Positions 34,405 through 46,048 of a stretch of 64,000 nucleotides of DNA are shown here, in pieces. Origin of the DNA: Rostrohypoxylon terebratum. Its lineage: Eukaryota > Ascomycota > Sordariomycetes > Xylariales > Hypoxylaceae. The stretch is taken from the NCBI GenBank assembly GCA_022497145.1, contig MU385857.1, forward strand, positions 496,001-560,000, written 5' to 3'. The notes under the pieces were generated by a model. That model saw nothing but the letters and a program-made list of their open reading frames with translations. It made no database searches and was not told the DNA's origin. Every line of letters begins with the position of its first letter. The stretch's first letter is position 1. The translations under genes were made by a program, and so were the position numbers.

Positions 34405-36228
34405 TTTACTTGGGAATTTGGAAAAAATTACCTACGATACGCGCTTAATCTTACGATCATGATGGGGATGACTGGGGGCGGTTAGCTCGGGAAAAAACGG
34501 TCACCTAGAATATTATCATTAGCTCGTACATTCTGAAATTAAACGAAAATGTGCCACCATTTGTTGATTGTTGTCTCGTAGTCCCTTCTGTGCGGATAGG
34601 ACGAATGGATCCAATACTCGATGTAGCTGATGTCGTCTCTTGCCGCACCCGAAGCTTCGGCTTTACCACGTAAACAATCCGGGAACGTACGCTAATTCTC
34701 CGGCTACGTGCTGCAACTCGTGAATTGATACCGTTTGATGTACAGAGAATGTGATGTTTATTACCGTATATCGAATTCTGGAAGTTACATGTGATAGTAA
34801 GTGAGCATTCTAAAGTTCAAGGTTATGGGATGTTGATTATTCATGTTCATGAAGCTATGTGAAGCTATGGTAAGATAGTATTGATAGCTTAAGAAGCTTA
34901 GCTATTACCTATCCAGAAAGCTACCAGATCCAACTGCTCTCAACCTTGCTCTGTTGAGGGGACCCGGAACAATAGCTCCGACACTTGTTTCTAGCGTTGA
35001 GAAAATTACATACATGGATTGACGCCGCTTCAGAATCCAGGTCCCTCTGCACTCTGTTCGGCCCTATACAAAAAATCGATATAGTCTATGAATATGGGCG
35101 TGGTGGTCTTTAGTCATCTAAGTTTTCTCCATATTGAAGATGGTAGATGACCCGGAGTATGGATCTCGGAGTTCCGCGACATTCGTGTCTGGAGATCAAT
35201 ACATGGGAACTAGTAGGTGTGATTATTGAATCAAAGACAGGTACACTTCCATAGAATAACACCGCTCCTTGATGTTATACTAACAGTCATATTAATGATA
35301 ATTTCTATGGGACTAAATGGTGTGGTACAATGTAATATAGATATGACCATACAAATTTGCGAGCAGAAACAGGGCTAGATTATCAGGTCATCAACCAAGA
35401 ATCGTCTAACATGTCGGTCAACATCGTGCAATATCATTCGGTATCACAAGCCACCAGACCAGAACCCTGGAGCTTGCTTCCGCCTGTATGCGGGGATCCC
35501 GTGTGGCGACATTCATGAGCATTCACCAATCTGATACCTCCAGTTGAGGTGCTCAATTTATAGGTGCATATGTTACCTGTAGGTTATGTTAGTCGAGGTT
35601 CAATGATCAAATGAATTGATGTGAGAATTGAAAGCAACGATTCCGTCTGTCAGAAGTCCGTTTAATACATTTCAGGTCTGAAGACCCGATGATATAAGAG
35701 GTACCAGAAAATAAGTAAAGTATGGAGTGTATCATCATAAGCATTGGAGGGAGTTGAGATGAGGATTGTTTGGGTTCAAGTGGCTCACCTTGAGTAGATT
35801 CAATCTTGCTAAATGAGATTTCCCTGGTATTCCAAGTGCTATATATTATATTAGCACGAAGCAGACAGATATCTGCGAATCGCCTGGAACGATTGCACCA
35901 TCGATCTTGGTCAGAAAGTTGGTAGCAGACATGAAATGTTGACGAAGAAAAATAATTTTCATTTGGGACCCATATTACTAGGTAAGATTGGAACCTCGAT
36001 ACGTACCTATCGCTGGCAGAATTTCGGCTATTTGTAGAAAAACCAACAGATGGTCTGTGCATAGTCCGCACAGGTCCAGCCGAAAGTTAACGCACAATCT
36101 GACTAGTAACTTTTGTCCCAAAAAAAATAATCCCATTCAAAACTTCGTGAACTCAATAACTTTCCAACCTTTCCAACCATTTTCGCACCTTTGACAACCA
36201 CCCCAAGTCGCAAAAAACAACCGCCAAA
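34405..36228. other. intergenic between enolase and RPS13
   Basis: Enolase 3' UTR at the left, RPS13 promoter and leader at the right (CCACCCCAAGTCGCAAAAAA... up to the ATG). The open frame 35607-36071 (minus, 154 codons) has no recognisable features. No repeat or RNA gene was found. Confidence 0.5.
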
Positions 36229-36964
36229 ATGGGTCGTCTTCACTCTAACGGAAAGGGAATTTCGGATTCTGCGCTGCCCTACTCGCGCGTTGCCCCTGCC
36301 TGGCTCAAGACCACTTCTGCTCAGGTCGAGGAGCAAATCTGCCGACTCGCCCGAAAGGGTGCTACTCCCTCGCAGATCGGTGTCGTTCTCCGTGACTCTC
36401 ACGGAATCGCCCAAGTCCGCATCGTCACTGGTATGGAATCCATGGGTTTTGGTGTGTCGCAACTTTTCATGAGCTAACTATGATCATCTAGGCAACAAGA
36501 TCCTACGAATCCTCAAGTCCAATGGTACGACATGAAATAAACCCCCCTTCCTCGAAGCCATCGAATGGCTGCGTATTCAATCTATATCAATATTCTATAT
36601 CAATATGCGTGGTGTTCCTAAGAACCCATGGCAATAATTATGCCGCTGTTGGTCAAGGCTGACGGCGTGATCTTCATATAGGCCTCGCTCCTGAGCTTCC
36701 CGAGGATCTGTACATGTTGATCAAGAAGGTGAGTACTCCATGTCTTCAATACAATATGTTAGACCGAATGCTAATGATATAACGTACTAGGCCGTCTCCG
36801 TCCGAAAGCACCTTGAGCGCAACCGCAAGGACAAGGACGCCAAGTTCCGCCTCATTCTGATCGAGTCGCGAATCCACCGTCTCGCTCGGTACTACAAGAC
36901 CGTCGGTGTCCTTCCTCCCACCTGGAAGTACGAGAGCGCCACCGCCAGCACCATCGTCGCATAA
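36229..36964 (+). CDS. RPS13: 40S ribosomal protein uS15 (Rps13)
   Basis: Small-subunit ribosomal protein. Four exons: 36229-36430, 36492-36524, 36682-36728 and 36791-36964 (151 residues, the standard length). Exon 2 is only 33 nt (NKILRILKSN) and exon 3 is 47 nt. The introns are 61, 157 and 62 nt, with donors GTATGG, GTACGA and GTGAGT. The sequence begins MGRLHSNGKGISDSALPYSR. It contains KGATPSQIGVVLRDSHGIAQV and the uS15 core RKHLERNRKDKDAKFRLILI with ESRIHRLARYYKTVGVLPP. It ends WKYESATASTIVA. The many short introns are typical of fungal ribosomal protein genes. The second intron is long enough to be worth checking for a snoRNA, though I saw no box elements. Confidence 0.98.
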
Positions 36965-37438
36965 GCATAAACTCTCGGAGGATGTTTTGCATGGAATGCC
37001 AGGTCTGGCCTTGGAGTTCGTGGGAACGGGTTTGTTTTTTCGGGCAGCCACAAAAGTGATTAAATGCTCGATGCTTATACCTAGTCGCATCCATGAGATA
37101 GGCGAACAATGAACACGTAACAAACACTCTACGCGTAGCACATATATGAACCAGTGAAAAATTGAATTAAGTTGTAGTAAGCAGTAGTATAATGAACCGA
37201 GATGAACCCATCCCAGTAGCAGTATATCTCGCTGTATCCCTAAACACAACATGCCAGGGAACAGCAGCCACTGCCTTCCTTGCCAAAAGCAAAATCGTCC
37301 GTCATGCATGTGGTATCTCGCGAGACTGAATTTCATATCATACAGAGCATTCGCAAAACCCAACGCAAAAATTTTTTTTCCCTGCCGCCTGTCCTGAACT
37401 CCGTTCTAATGCTGGTCCATGAGTCTTCGACTCACTAT
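36965..37438. other. convergent 3' region between RPS13 and SDC1
   Basis: Terminator regions of both genes. No other feature is seen. Confidence 0.5.
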
Positions 37439-38188
37439 CTATGTTGATCCAGAAGAGGTCTCGAGCTCCTTGGAGCGCTGGATGAGGTACTCGCCAAGGA
37501 CTCGGAGGGGGTCTTGAGGCCTGGGTTTATGTTAGGACCTAGCTTTCCGTGACGTAAAATGTGATGATATGTTTTTTTTTTTTCATAGAGCGTACTTATT
37601 CTTAGCCAACAGCTTCATACCGTCAAGAAGAGGACCCGTGACCTTGGTGTTCAAGTACTGCCGCACAGGGGCGCCGTGGGGAGGCGCCTCGGAAGGCATC
37701 GTAAAACCCGTATCTGGGTGCTGCGAAGCTGCGCGAGAGTTGCTTGTGTTCGCGTTGGCGGCGTTGCCTTCTTGGCCGTTCGCGACGGTGCGCAGAGGGG
37801 TGCCGGTGCGGGCCGCAGGGCTGGGTGCGTTCGTGGGTGTTTGTGGGCCGCCGGCGGTTGTGATCTGGGCTGCTGCGGCGCCGCTGGGGGCAGAGGGGGA
37901 CTGTTTGTGGGTGGGCATTATCGTTAGTTATGATGGCTTTTGGTTAAGATATTCGTGGAGACGTTGAAGGTGGATTTGACAAAGTGGTAGGATGTAGTGT
38001 AACAATCTAGGTAGGAGAATCGACGGGAATATGGAGCTGGGGAGTGGGGAATAGGCAGAAATAGGCATCCATCCATGTGATATAGGGATACTTACAGCTG
38101 CTGCTTCAGCGATGGGAGCAGGCACCGCTGCCGTGCCCGAGCTCGGGTCCTCGACGGCGGTTGAAGGGGGCTCGTTGGTGTTAGACAT
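37439..38188 (-). CDS. SDC1: Dpy-30 domain protein, COMPASS subunit Sdc1
   Basis: Subunit of the Set1/COMPASS histone H3K4 methyltransferase; Dpy-30 dimers bind Ash2/Bre2. Three exons: 38188-38096, 37900-37596 and 37520-37439 (159 residues). Intron 1 is 195 nt and phase 0, with CTAAC 21 bases before its acceptor. Intron 2 starts GTACGC and contains a run of 13 A on the coding strand. The N-terminal 110 residues are disordered and Ala/Pro/Thr-rich. The Dpy-30 helices follow: APVRQYLNTKVTGPLLDGMK, LAKNKPQDPL, then RVLGEYLIQRSKELE. The short last exon carries half of the domain, so an annotation without it would miss the family. The gene is divergent from FAN1. Confidence 0.92.
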
Positions 38189-38702
38189 CTCGGTGGTGGA
38201 TTGCGCAGCGGTATGTTGGCTAAAAACGTGTAGAATAGAGATAGGAGTGCGTTAAGTCTCGTTGATCGTCGTTTATGGGGAATGGGGATCGGTGATGCGA
38301 ATTGGTGAGAGGGCGCGTTGCGAAATATGGAATGATTAAACAGGATGGTTTCCTTAGAGGAAGTTTGATAGTATCGTGTAAACGCAGGTCAAGTACTCTA
38401 CAGGTAGAGAGTCAAAATAGGTACTAGCAAAATGGCGTGGTCGTCGCGATAGCAATTAGTATTGATCTGCGAAAAATACGTAGAAGGTACCGCTTATCCC
38501 CGCGTGACTGCGCGTTGCGATTGCCAAACCTGAAATTTCAAGTCGCGTTTTGCCACGCGTTCTATTCTATTGTATGAAATCATCAAGTCATCCACCCTTC
38601 CTTTGACCACGTTTCATTTCAAATCTGTCTTATCCTTAATTAGGAGAACTCACATATCCTGAAATTGCCCACAATGATTTTTACTTGTCATGCATAATAA
38701 TA
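38189..38702. promoter_or_regulatory. divergent promoter of SDC1 and FAN1
   Basis: 514 bp between opposite-strand start codons. GC-richer on the SDC1 side, AT-richer before FAN1. Start sites cannot be placed from sequence. Confidence 0.6.
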
Positions 38703-41352
38703 ATGGACGCTTTCGTCAAGAGATTGAATCCATCAATTGCCCAAAAAATCAAACCTGATGGCAAGCATGATCAATCATCAAATGAGCCTCCCACAAAAAG
38801 GGTCAAGAGGGAAGAAATTCGCGATAGCGACGAAGATTCTGATCAGGACGTTACCCCTAAAAGCCCTGCAAGGAAACTGAAGTCATTGCCGGGGTTCCGA
38901 AAAAGAGACACTGTGGCTGCGGGTTTCGACGATGATACTAGTTTGCCGAATTCTGACGGAGAAGTTGAACCCTCTCGAAGGACAGCCATCGAAACCTCAC
39001 TCCCCGAAGTCAAATTAGGGAAGGAAGCTCTCGAAGAGTATCAAGCCTTCAGAGCATCACAGGAGGGCGATAATCCTACAGATGCTGCATCGAGACTCGA
39101 TTCGAGGAAATGGGTGAGAGGGAAGACCTCTCTCTACGTCGACGCCTTCAACCTCGCCCTTAGTACCGTGCTTGACGAAGAAGCTCACCTATTCAATGAA
39201 GAAGAGACTTTCATTTTCGACCAATGGAATCGGCTAAGCTACGAAGCACAGTTCTTGTACGTGATTGGACATCCAATCTCTCTTACACCCAAGACTAAGT
39301 TCTCACTTTCGTAGATATGTACGATTATTTCTTAGAAAGACAGCATCCTGGCATCGTATAGCTCGTCTCCGCTATCATGATGATATTAAAGATATTGAGG
39401 TAGCTGTCGATGAGTTGCAGAAGTGCCGAAATGTGCCAATTTCTTTCGACTCTAGACCCGCCTTAGGTTCAACGGACCCCGAATCTAAGTGTTTGGGTCA
39501 GAATGAAAGTATGTTTGATGGCAGCTTCACTTTTGCAGATGCGTCAGAAGAATTTATCACAAGCGTGGAAGAAGCTGTAGCACTTCTAAGTCTTGATGAG
39601 GTCAAAGCTTTAGCTAAAGAAGCGAAGGTGCAAGGCAAGAATAAGGCAGACATTGCAAAATCTATTTGCAAGATGAGCACTCAACAAGCCGGTCTCTTCT
39701 CCGTAGGCCTCCGACGCTCTAGCACTTTGGGTTCTACAGACTCGCCGGATAGGAACACACCCGAAACGGATTCCCCAGGTCCAGGTCCAGGCCCAAGCGA
39801 AGATTCGAATAGGAGAAAGCATTTCCTCGAGAAAATACTAGCTATGTCCGGGCCTTGTATAAGGCTTTCGCTGTCCGTCTTCAGGTTGTTTGAGAGAGTT
39901 CATTTAGTTTTCTATCGGTCCACTGAATGGACAGAAAAGTCCCTGACTACGATTATACTTGCAAAAATATCCAAACGCAATTTTCCAAAGTACATTGTCA
40001 GCAGGTCAGCTAACATATTTGCCTCGCGGGCGCAATTGTTAGAATTTGAAACAGCCATGAGAACCGAATACGCCGTTGATAGCATTCTGGAATCCAACGG
40101 ACCGGTCACTGAAGCAGACTTCCGAAAGGTCATTGAAACATTCGAGGAGGTCTACCCGAGGTGGAAGGCTTTGCTACAAGAAGAGCAAGAAAAAGAGGAG
40201 AGGGTTTACGAATCGGGAGAAGGAGCATACTTGAGGCGACTCAACCCTGCTCATCCGTATACTCGAATCGTTCATAAAGCCGCGTACGTCTTTGGTCGGC
40301 TGAAGGAATACCAACGAGAACATACCTTACTGACTGAATTACTCGATCAACATCTGTTCCATTTAGCCCGTCGCGGTTCGTGGTATCAACGGAAGGCTCT
40401 TCTAGAAGAGCATTACATGCATGCTTCGGAGCCTAACCCATCGTACAAATATCCGGAATTACAGAAGAAGCACTGGAAACGAATTGCAGTAACAACCTGC
40501 GAAACCGCTTTGGAGGACCGGGACTGCCATTTGATTTACCATCACGATATACAGAAACGGCTTGTCAAGCTCGAGAAGCAGTTGAAGGTCCCAAAGCGCT
40601 TACAGCATGACTTTGGCCACGTCCGGCTGCAGCAGCCTGAAGAACATGTTGTTGAGGGCATTCAGATAAAGAAAGACGATATTGTGGGTAAAAACGGACG
40701 TGAACCGAGTACCAAGACGATATGGGTAGACGAGGTAGAAGGCGGCGGGGAATGTAGCGTGGAGGCCATGTGTCTAAGTTGGTATAGAAGCCAAGGTTGG
40801 AAGGGCTACCACGCCGAAGGAGGTATCGTGAGGACCCTCTTTGCCTACCTATTCTTTGATATTCTCTTCCTCTACATCCCTAACGTTTTCCAAACTGCAT
40901 ATCAAACATGTCCGTTGGATTTGCACACTGATGCGTTTTACCCGACTCGATCGTCTGAAATTAACCATCGACTCGTCGAGATCGCAAACGGCGGAGCGAC
41001 TACATTAATCGAGAAGGTTGACCAGCGAGAGCGCGAAAATTGCACTTGTGTTGTCGGGCTCAACTGGGACTACGAGCTTAATGATCTCCTAGAGCTAGCC
41101 AGCTGTTTTGATGGCGCTGCGTTAGCCGCAATATGCAAGGTCATGGCACAGGAATACGGTCAGAGAGGCGGCGGCATACCAGACCTAATACTTTGGAGAA
41201 CAGAGCCCAAGCGAGAAGTGATGTTTTCCGAGGTGAAAAGTGCCAATGACCGCCTTAGCGATACGCAGAAACTCTGGATACACGTTCTCACCGGGGCAGG
41301 CGTGAAAGTGGCTCTATGCAATGCAGTAGCGAGAGAAATCAAGGAAATTTGA
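38703..41352 (+). CDS. FAN1: FAN1 structure-specific nuclease (VRR-NUC domain)
   Basis: 5' flap endonuclease/exonuclease acting in DNA interstrand crosslink repair. Two exons: 38703-39256 and 39315-41352 (863 residues). The 58-nt intron (GTACGT ... ACTAAG ... CGTAG) splits the Leu codon in YEAQFLYVRLFLRK. The N-terminal ~100 residues are charged and disordered, with KRVKREE as a likely nuclear localisation signal. No UBZ-type zinc finger is visible, unlike the human protein. A SAP-like helix pair sits at about 270-300 (LLSLDEVKALAKEAKVQGKN). A TPR-like helical region follows. The nuclease domain has WYRSQGWKGYHAEGG (Glu686), RTLF, PLDLHTDAFY, GGIPDLILW (Asp808) and SEVKSAND (Glu824, Lys826). 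All catalytic positions are kept and the D-E-K spacing fits FAN1. Confidence 0.95.
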
Positions 41353-43764
41353 TGGGGAAAGCAAAAGCCCGTAAGATCGACGCACATACCAATCTGGGGA
41401 GCTACCATATGGAACTGATGTTCTTCCGGCGTAGCTTCTTCAGTGGTGTTACCATGGTGGCGTTCACGCGTGGGGGTATCAACACTGTATCCCGCCCCGA
41501 CAGGCCCGAGTACTCTCTACTTGCCTTCTTTTATGTTATCGTAACATATAATTCAAGATCGGCTGCAGGTAGTTACTCGACACGACATGATCTGTACTGC
41601 CTACCGACTCTTGTCATCCGGGAAACACCCTGATTAGCTGGTCTTCATTAAACCCACCAAATGAAAATTGGCAGTGCCTCCCTCTCCTTCCACTTGCATC
41701 TATGCACTTTATGGAGGCTCACAAATGGCGGTCAATAGTCCACGGAACGGAGCCCTGTCCAGTCGAATGCACATCCCCAATGGCAGTGTGGATACTGACA
41801 TCAAGACTGGCCGAAAGAAGCTTGATGCGTAGTGATAATCCTTCATGCTCCTCGAAGCTAAGAAAGCACGTCGCTTTAGAGAGGCCGTATCGTGGCACGT
41901 TTCATTCCTAAGAAGGGTGTCGACGATATGGTGATTGGCACTATCAGAGACTATTGCTTGTCGAGTATGGGGGAAGAAATTGCACTTTAGACCGAGACGT
42001 TGAAAATGAGCGTATGATGTGAGAACATTTACCGCGATAATTCATCTTGGCTGTCATTCATCCAATTTCACTTGCAGCCCTACGCGCCTAGAGGTGCATA
42101 TAAAGGTGCATATTACACAAGAACTCCAGGGCCGAGCAAGAAACGAGCCAAACATACCATCCGCTTCAGGCAGGCTGGCAAGCACGCGTCTTCTCTGGTC
42201 CACGTTGGCTTATCTATCAAATTTCGTGGACTACGAAAACATGAATTCGTGGGGTAGCTCTAGGTCTGGCTCAATTGACCCTTCTCAGATGTGGAAACAA
42301 CAGTCCAACGTCGAATACTAGAGCAGGCTGTCCTGCCGCTTATCTAAAGAGACCATCTAACGCAAGCATCAACGCTAGGTTTATACCGAATCTAGAGAAC
42401 CTGCACGACAACTCCTACTATACATTAGTTCATATCCAATGGCGACTAAGATACCATACCATAATTGACATGGGACATGGCTTGCGAGGGATCTTAGCCG
42501 CATCCCTTTACACGTGGAAGCCAATGATAGATGCTAAGATCGGGTTATCTCCAACATGCCTCACTCTCTAGGTTACCTACTAGGATCCGATATATTCTGT
42601 ACCAACATGCATGCTAGGCGCGGTCATTCCCTGTAGGATGGCAGTGAAGTCAATATCTTTAGCAACTATATCGAAGAAGCTTTATGCTAAGCGCGCAAAG
42701 ACGACTAAAGAGGGTAGTCGGAGGAGCAGTTGGCGTAGACGTTAGCAGGGTTTGGCGGCGCTTAAAGGAAGTACGGCGGCTCCACATCACTGGGTTACTT
42801 TGGGAAAGTGACTGGCATAGAAAAATTCTAGATGGTTTTCTCTTTGAGTTAGAAGAAGAGGCTATTCCTCCGTGGCCTCACGATCCGGGTCCGAAGGAAG
42901 CGCGCGCTGGGAAGTATCGAATATGGGAATTGGAGGAAGCTCTATGGTAGATTTCGTGACTCCAACCACCAAGGCAGATTCACTCGAGATCTTCCTAGCC
43001 AACGGCATCTCTGGAATACCCTCGGCCGATGTAATGCGTCATGTGGCGCGCGCTCCCCTCAAGCCTAGTTAAGACATTAAGCCGCAAAAAGCCAGGAGAA
43101 AATTCTATTCATGGGATATCCATGGGAAATTCATGGGAAATAGACAGCCCCTAGTTGTGCAAATCTAATGAAAAACGAAGCACTCATCGCGAACCGCGCG
43201 CTGAATGAAGCAAGCCATGGTATAAAGAAATATTCAGGGAGCGCAAGACTGAAACTATAAACAGAAATAATTGCACATAAATGTCATCAATCCCCGAGCT
43301 TCATGATCGCCTGTCTCTGTGTAATCAACCCGTGCGTAAGACAAAGCGGAACGGACCTTTGCTTGAGGAAATTCGACAGCTGAAACCCCATGATTGAAAT
43401 TACCACTATCTTACCTTTCTCGACGTACAGCATATAGCCATCCAAGAATATCCCAGGTTATCCCAGCATACATCCATACGCACATCCATACATATGGACA
43501 TACATACATATATACATACAGGCATCATCGATCAGAACGCCACAACGACGGCAATCCCGCGATCCACTGCCTCAGCTCATTCAGCTGGAGGTCTGACAGA
43601 AACCCACAACCGGATAGAGAGCCGACGGTGATTTTCAAAAGCAATTCTTCATATGATCTGTATGATCTATATGATCTAAGATTTGTTTGCCGCTGAAGTT
43701 TAGGTGAAGGTGAGTTGTGAATGGTCGCAATCAAAGGCTGTCTCCCGTCCTGCCCGTGACGAAG

Positions 43765-43791
43765 GTGCAATAAGTGCAATAAGTGCAATAA
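43765..43791. repeat. tandem repeat, GTGCAATAA x3
   Basis: Three perfect 9-bp units. Confidence 0.9.
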
Positions 43792-44089
43792 GGAAAGACA
43801 TTGGAAGACAGGGGGCAGAAGAGGGAGACGTCAAATCAGAAGAGTGGGCAACGGAACGGCGCTAATCAAGACCCAAATATAGTAAATATACAGAGGTACC
43901 CAGTAGCGGCAGCGCTTAACACAAGTACCGAATACCTCCGATCCATTCAAACCCACCAGCGACATCCCGGTATATTGCGCCTGGCAAACCACGCCAACTC
44001 AGGCTATCGAACCAATCAGACTCAAGCCCGGATAGGTCCTTGAACTGAGCTAGGCTCAGTCAACCGCGACCCCAGTTCAAGTAACTTAT

Positions 44090-44110
44090 ACCTAGGACCT
44101 AGACTCCTAG
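44090..44110. repeat. second copy of the ACCTAGGACCTAGA.TCCTAG motif
   Basis: Matches 6740-6760 at 20 of 21 positions in the same orientation, and is followed by CACCTACCTAG. It is intergenic. Confidence 0.8.
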
Positions 44111-45310
44111 TACACCTACCTAGCCCTGGAGTACAGTTCAAGATTTGGGAAATCACTCTCTCAGTGCTTCAGTGCTCAGTGCTGGGAAGCTACGTACTTT
44201 GTTTGAAGAAGTTGCTTTAGGAAGTTACTTCGGAGAGTGAATCATTTTGGATCATTTTAAACAGGATGTAAGTCAAGTGCTTCAATCTTCTCTCATATTA
44301 CTTTCCTTCATACCTTACATTTACGTACATCTTTTACATGCTCCCCCTGTCAATGAAGCTCATGAGGCCAATGAATCCAATGAGCATCAATGATATAAGC
44401 CAATACAATACAACAAGACTAATCAATCTAGAGTCAGCAATACATTTTCTCTTGCGTCTACCACATACCTACCTAGTACCTAGCAGGCACCTACACACAC
44501 ATACTACATATACACACAACATCGAACAATTAAATCTGTAAAGGGTTTGGATCTAAGGGCACCTGATCCCTGCTGCCTCCAAACAGCCAATCCGAATACA
44601 CCCTTCGCTTTGCACATCCACAACTGGTCCACCACTGCCGCCGCCCTCGAGACGGACTTTGGAACTTGACTTTTTTTTTAAGTCTTCACGCCAACGCTTC
44701 CTCACCATCTGCCCCCGTCTCTCTCGGATCTCTACCCATTAGCTGGGCCACGACTTGACCTTCCCTGTTTTTGATACTCGTGTCTGTCTGTCTCTTGACC
44801 ATTCCGTCTCCAACTTACAGCGCGTACCGATAATAGGTAAACACATTTATCTTGCCGTGTGCGCCTAGCTCTCTTCGGTATAAGTTACATACGCTCCAAA
44901 GAACACCCACTCATCTAAGGACTCTCAAGGGCTCACGAACCCGGTACATACTTCTGGAACCACACCCCCCTACCACTGGGATCTGTCACATCGATCCCTA
45001 GCGTTTCTAGTGTTTCTAGCCGGGGGGTAGCTTAGCTTCCCGTTGGCGCCTTCGTCTCAGCATTGACTAGGTTGTTCGCCCGGATCCTTGTCCTCCACGC
45101 AGCAACCTCATCCTTGACCTACCAGAGAGTTACATATTATAGTCGTCTATCCCCCTCCTCATCTACCACCACCTACTCTTCTCCTACCACGAGCGACTTC
45201 GTTGTGCAGCTTGTAGGCATCCTGTCTTCCTATCCTTCTGAGTCATTCGCTTGACTTGAGGTTATTCCAACAACCCATATATAATCAACTTATCCTTAAG
45301 ACTCGCCACC

Positions 45311-46048
45311 ATGCCTGCAAGCAAGCCAAAGCTCGCGCAGTTGACTACTCCTGTCACGGCCACTTTCCCCTCCGAGCTCTCTGCTCTCTCGGCCAAGACT
45401 CCTCTATCTGCAGTCCCGGACTTCATCAAGGAAGAATTCCCTAACAGTGCTAGAACTCCCATCAGTCCACCTGTGGCCTATATGGATTTTCTCAAGGCTA
45501 TGTCTGTGTCCTCGCCAGTTGTGCCAGAGAAGAGATCATCGGGTACCACCACGCCAGAAGATGACTCGGCACAGGAATCAGCACCATCAACCGCAAGCAG
45601 CGAGCGGACTGACTGTTCCTGCAAATGCGGCAACCATAAATCACCAGCCGGCATCCCGCCGAGCCCTTTTACAAATCAACCGATGTCCGCGCCACCAACA
45701 GGAGCGACATCATTCCCCAGCATCCACGTGCCTCCATCTCCTGCCATATCAACGATAGATTCGCCACTCAGCGCAACGGCAAGGTCTCCATTCAGTGCGA
45801 GATCAGTGCGGTCCCCATTTGACTGGGAGGCGGCATTGAAGTCTAGGTATGCGCAGGATTGTAGGGCGCAGAAGTCATCAGGGAAGAGTGTGCGGCATAT
45901 TCGAGAGGTTGTCACAAGGACCGTTACTTACACGCCGAGAATGGAACCAGCGCCAAAAGGAAAGAGGAGGAAGACGACGCACTTGGATTGCCCGAAGGCT
46001 CAAGCAGCTGCAGCCACGGCGGCGGCAGCCCGGACGAACACGGTGTGA
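45311..46048 (+). CDS. hypothetical Ser/Pro/Thr-rich protein with a CxCxC cluster
   Basis: Single exon, 245 residues, with the ATG in an excellent context (CGCCACCATGCC) and good codon use, so I take it as real. I do not recognise the family. The N-terminus (MPASKPKLAQLTTPVTATFP) is followed by the more structured motif TPISPPVAYMDFLKAM (about 49-64). A Ser/Thr/Glu-rich linker leads to the cysteine cluster DCSCKCGNH (Cys102, 104 and 106). A Ser-Pro-rich stretch (SPLSATARSPFSARSVRSPF) leads to a basic segment (DWEAALKSRYAQDC; GKRRKTTHLDC) and an Ala-rich end. No membrane segment or signal peptide is seen. Many S/T-P sites and the basic KGKRRK suggest a nuclear phosphoprotein, which is inference only. 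Confidence 0.75.
   Translation: MPASKPKLAQLTTPVTATFPSELSALSAKTPLSAVPDFIKEEFPNSARTPISPPVAYMDFLKAMSVSSPVVPEKRSSGTTTPEDDSAQESAPSTASSERTDCSCKCGNHKSPAGIPPSPFTNQPMSAPPTGATSFPSIHVPPSPAISTIDSPLSATARSPFSARSVRSPFDWEAALKSRYAQDCRAQKSSGKSVRHIREVVTRTVTYTPRMEPAPKGKRRKTTHLDCPKAQAAAATAAAARTNTV

Larger units (their letters stand above)
41353..45310. other. intergenic, about 4 kb: possible gene relics and long leader of the 45311 gene
   Basis: No intact gene is recognised. At 41700-43080 short protein-like frames alternate between reading frames (for example 42684-42950, ending RIWELEEALW) without splice logic, which could be a decayed gene. A 9-bp tandem repeat lies at 43765-43791, ACATAC-rich sequence at about 43460-43530 and a CCTAGGACCTAG block at 44090-44110. 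From about 44560 the + strand is pyrimidine-rich, as in the leader/promoter of the following gene. Confidence 0.45.

Noticed and set aside
36525..36681. Possible intronic snoRNA in the 157-nt RPS13 intron
   Set aside because: No convincing C/D or H/ACA boxes could be identified by eye.
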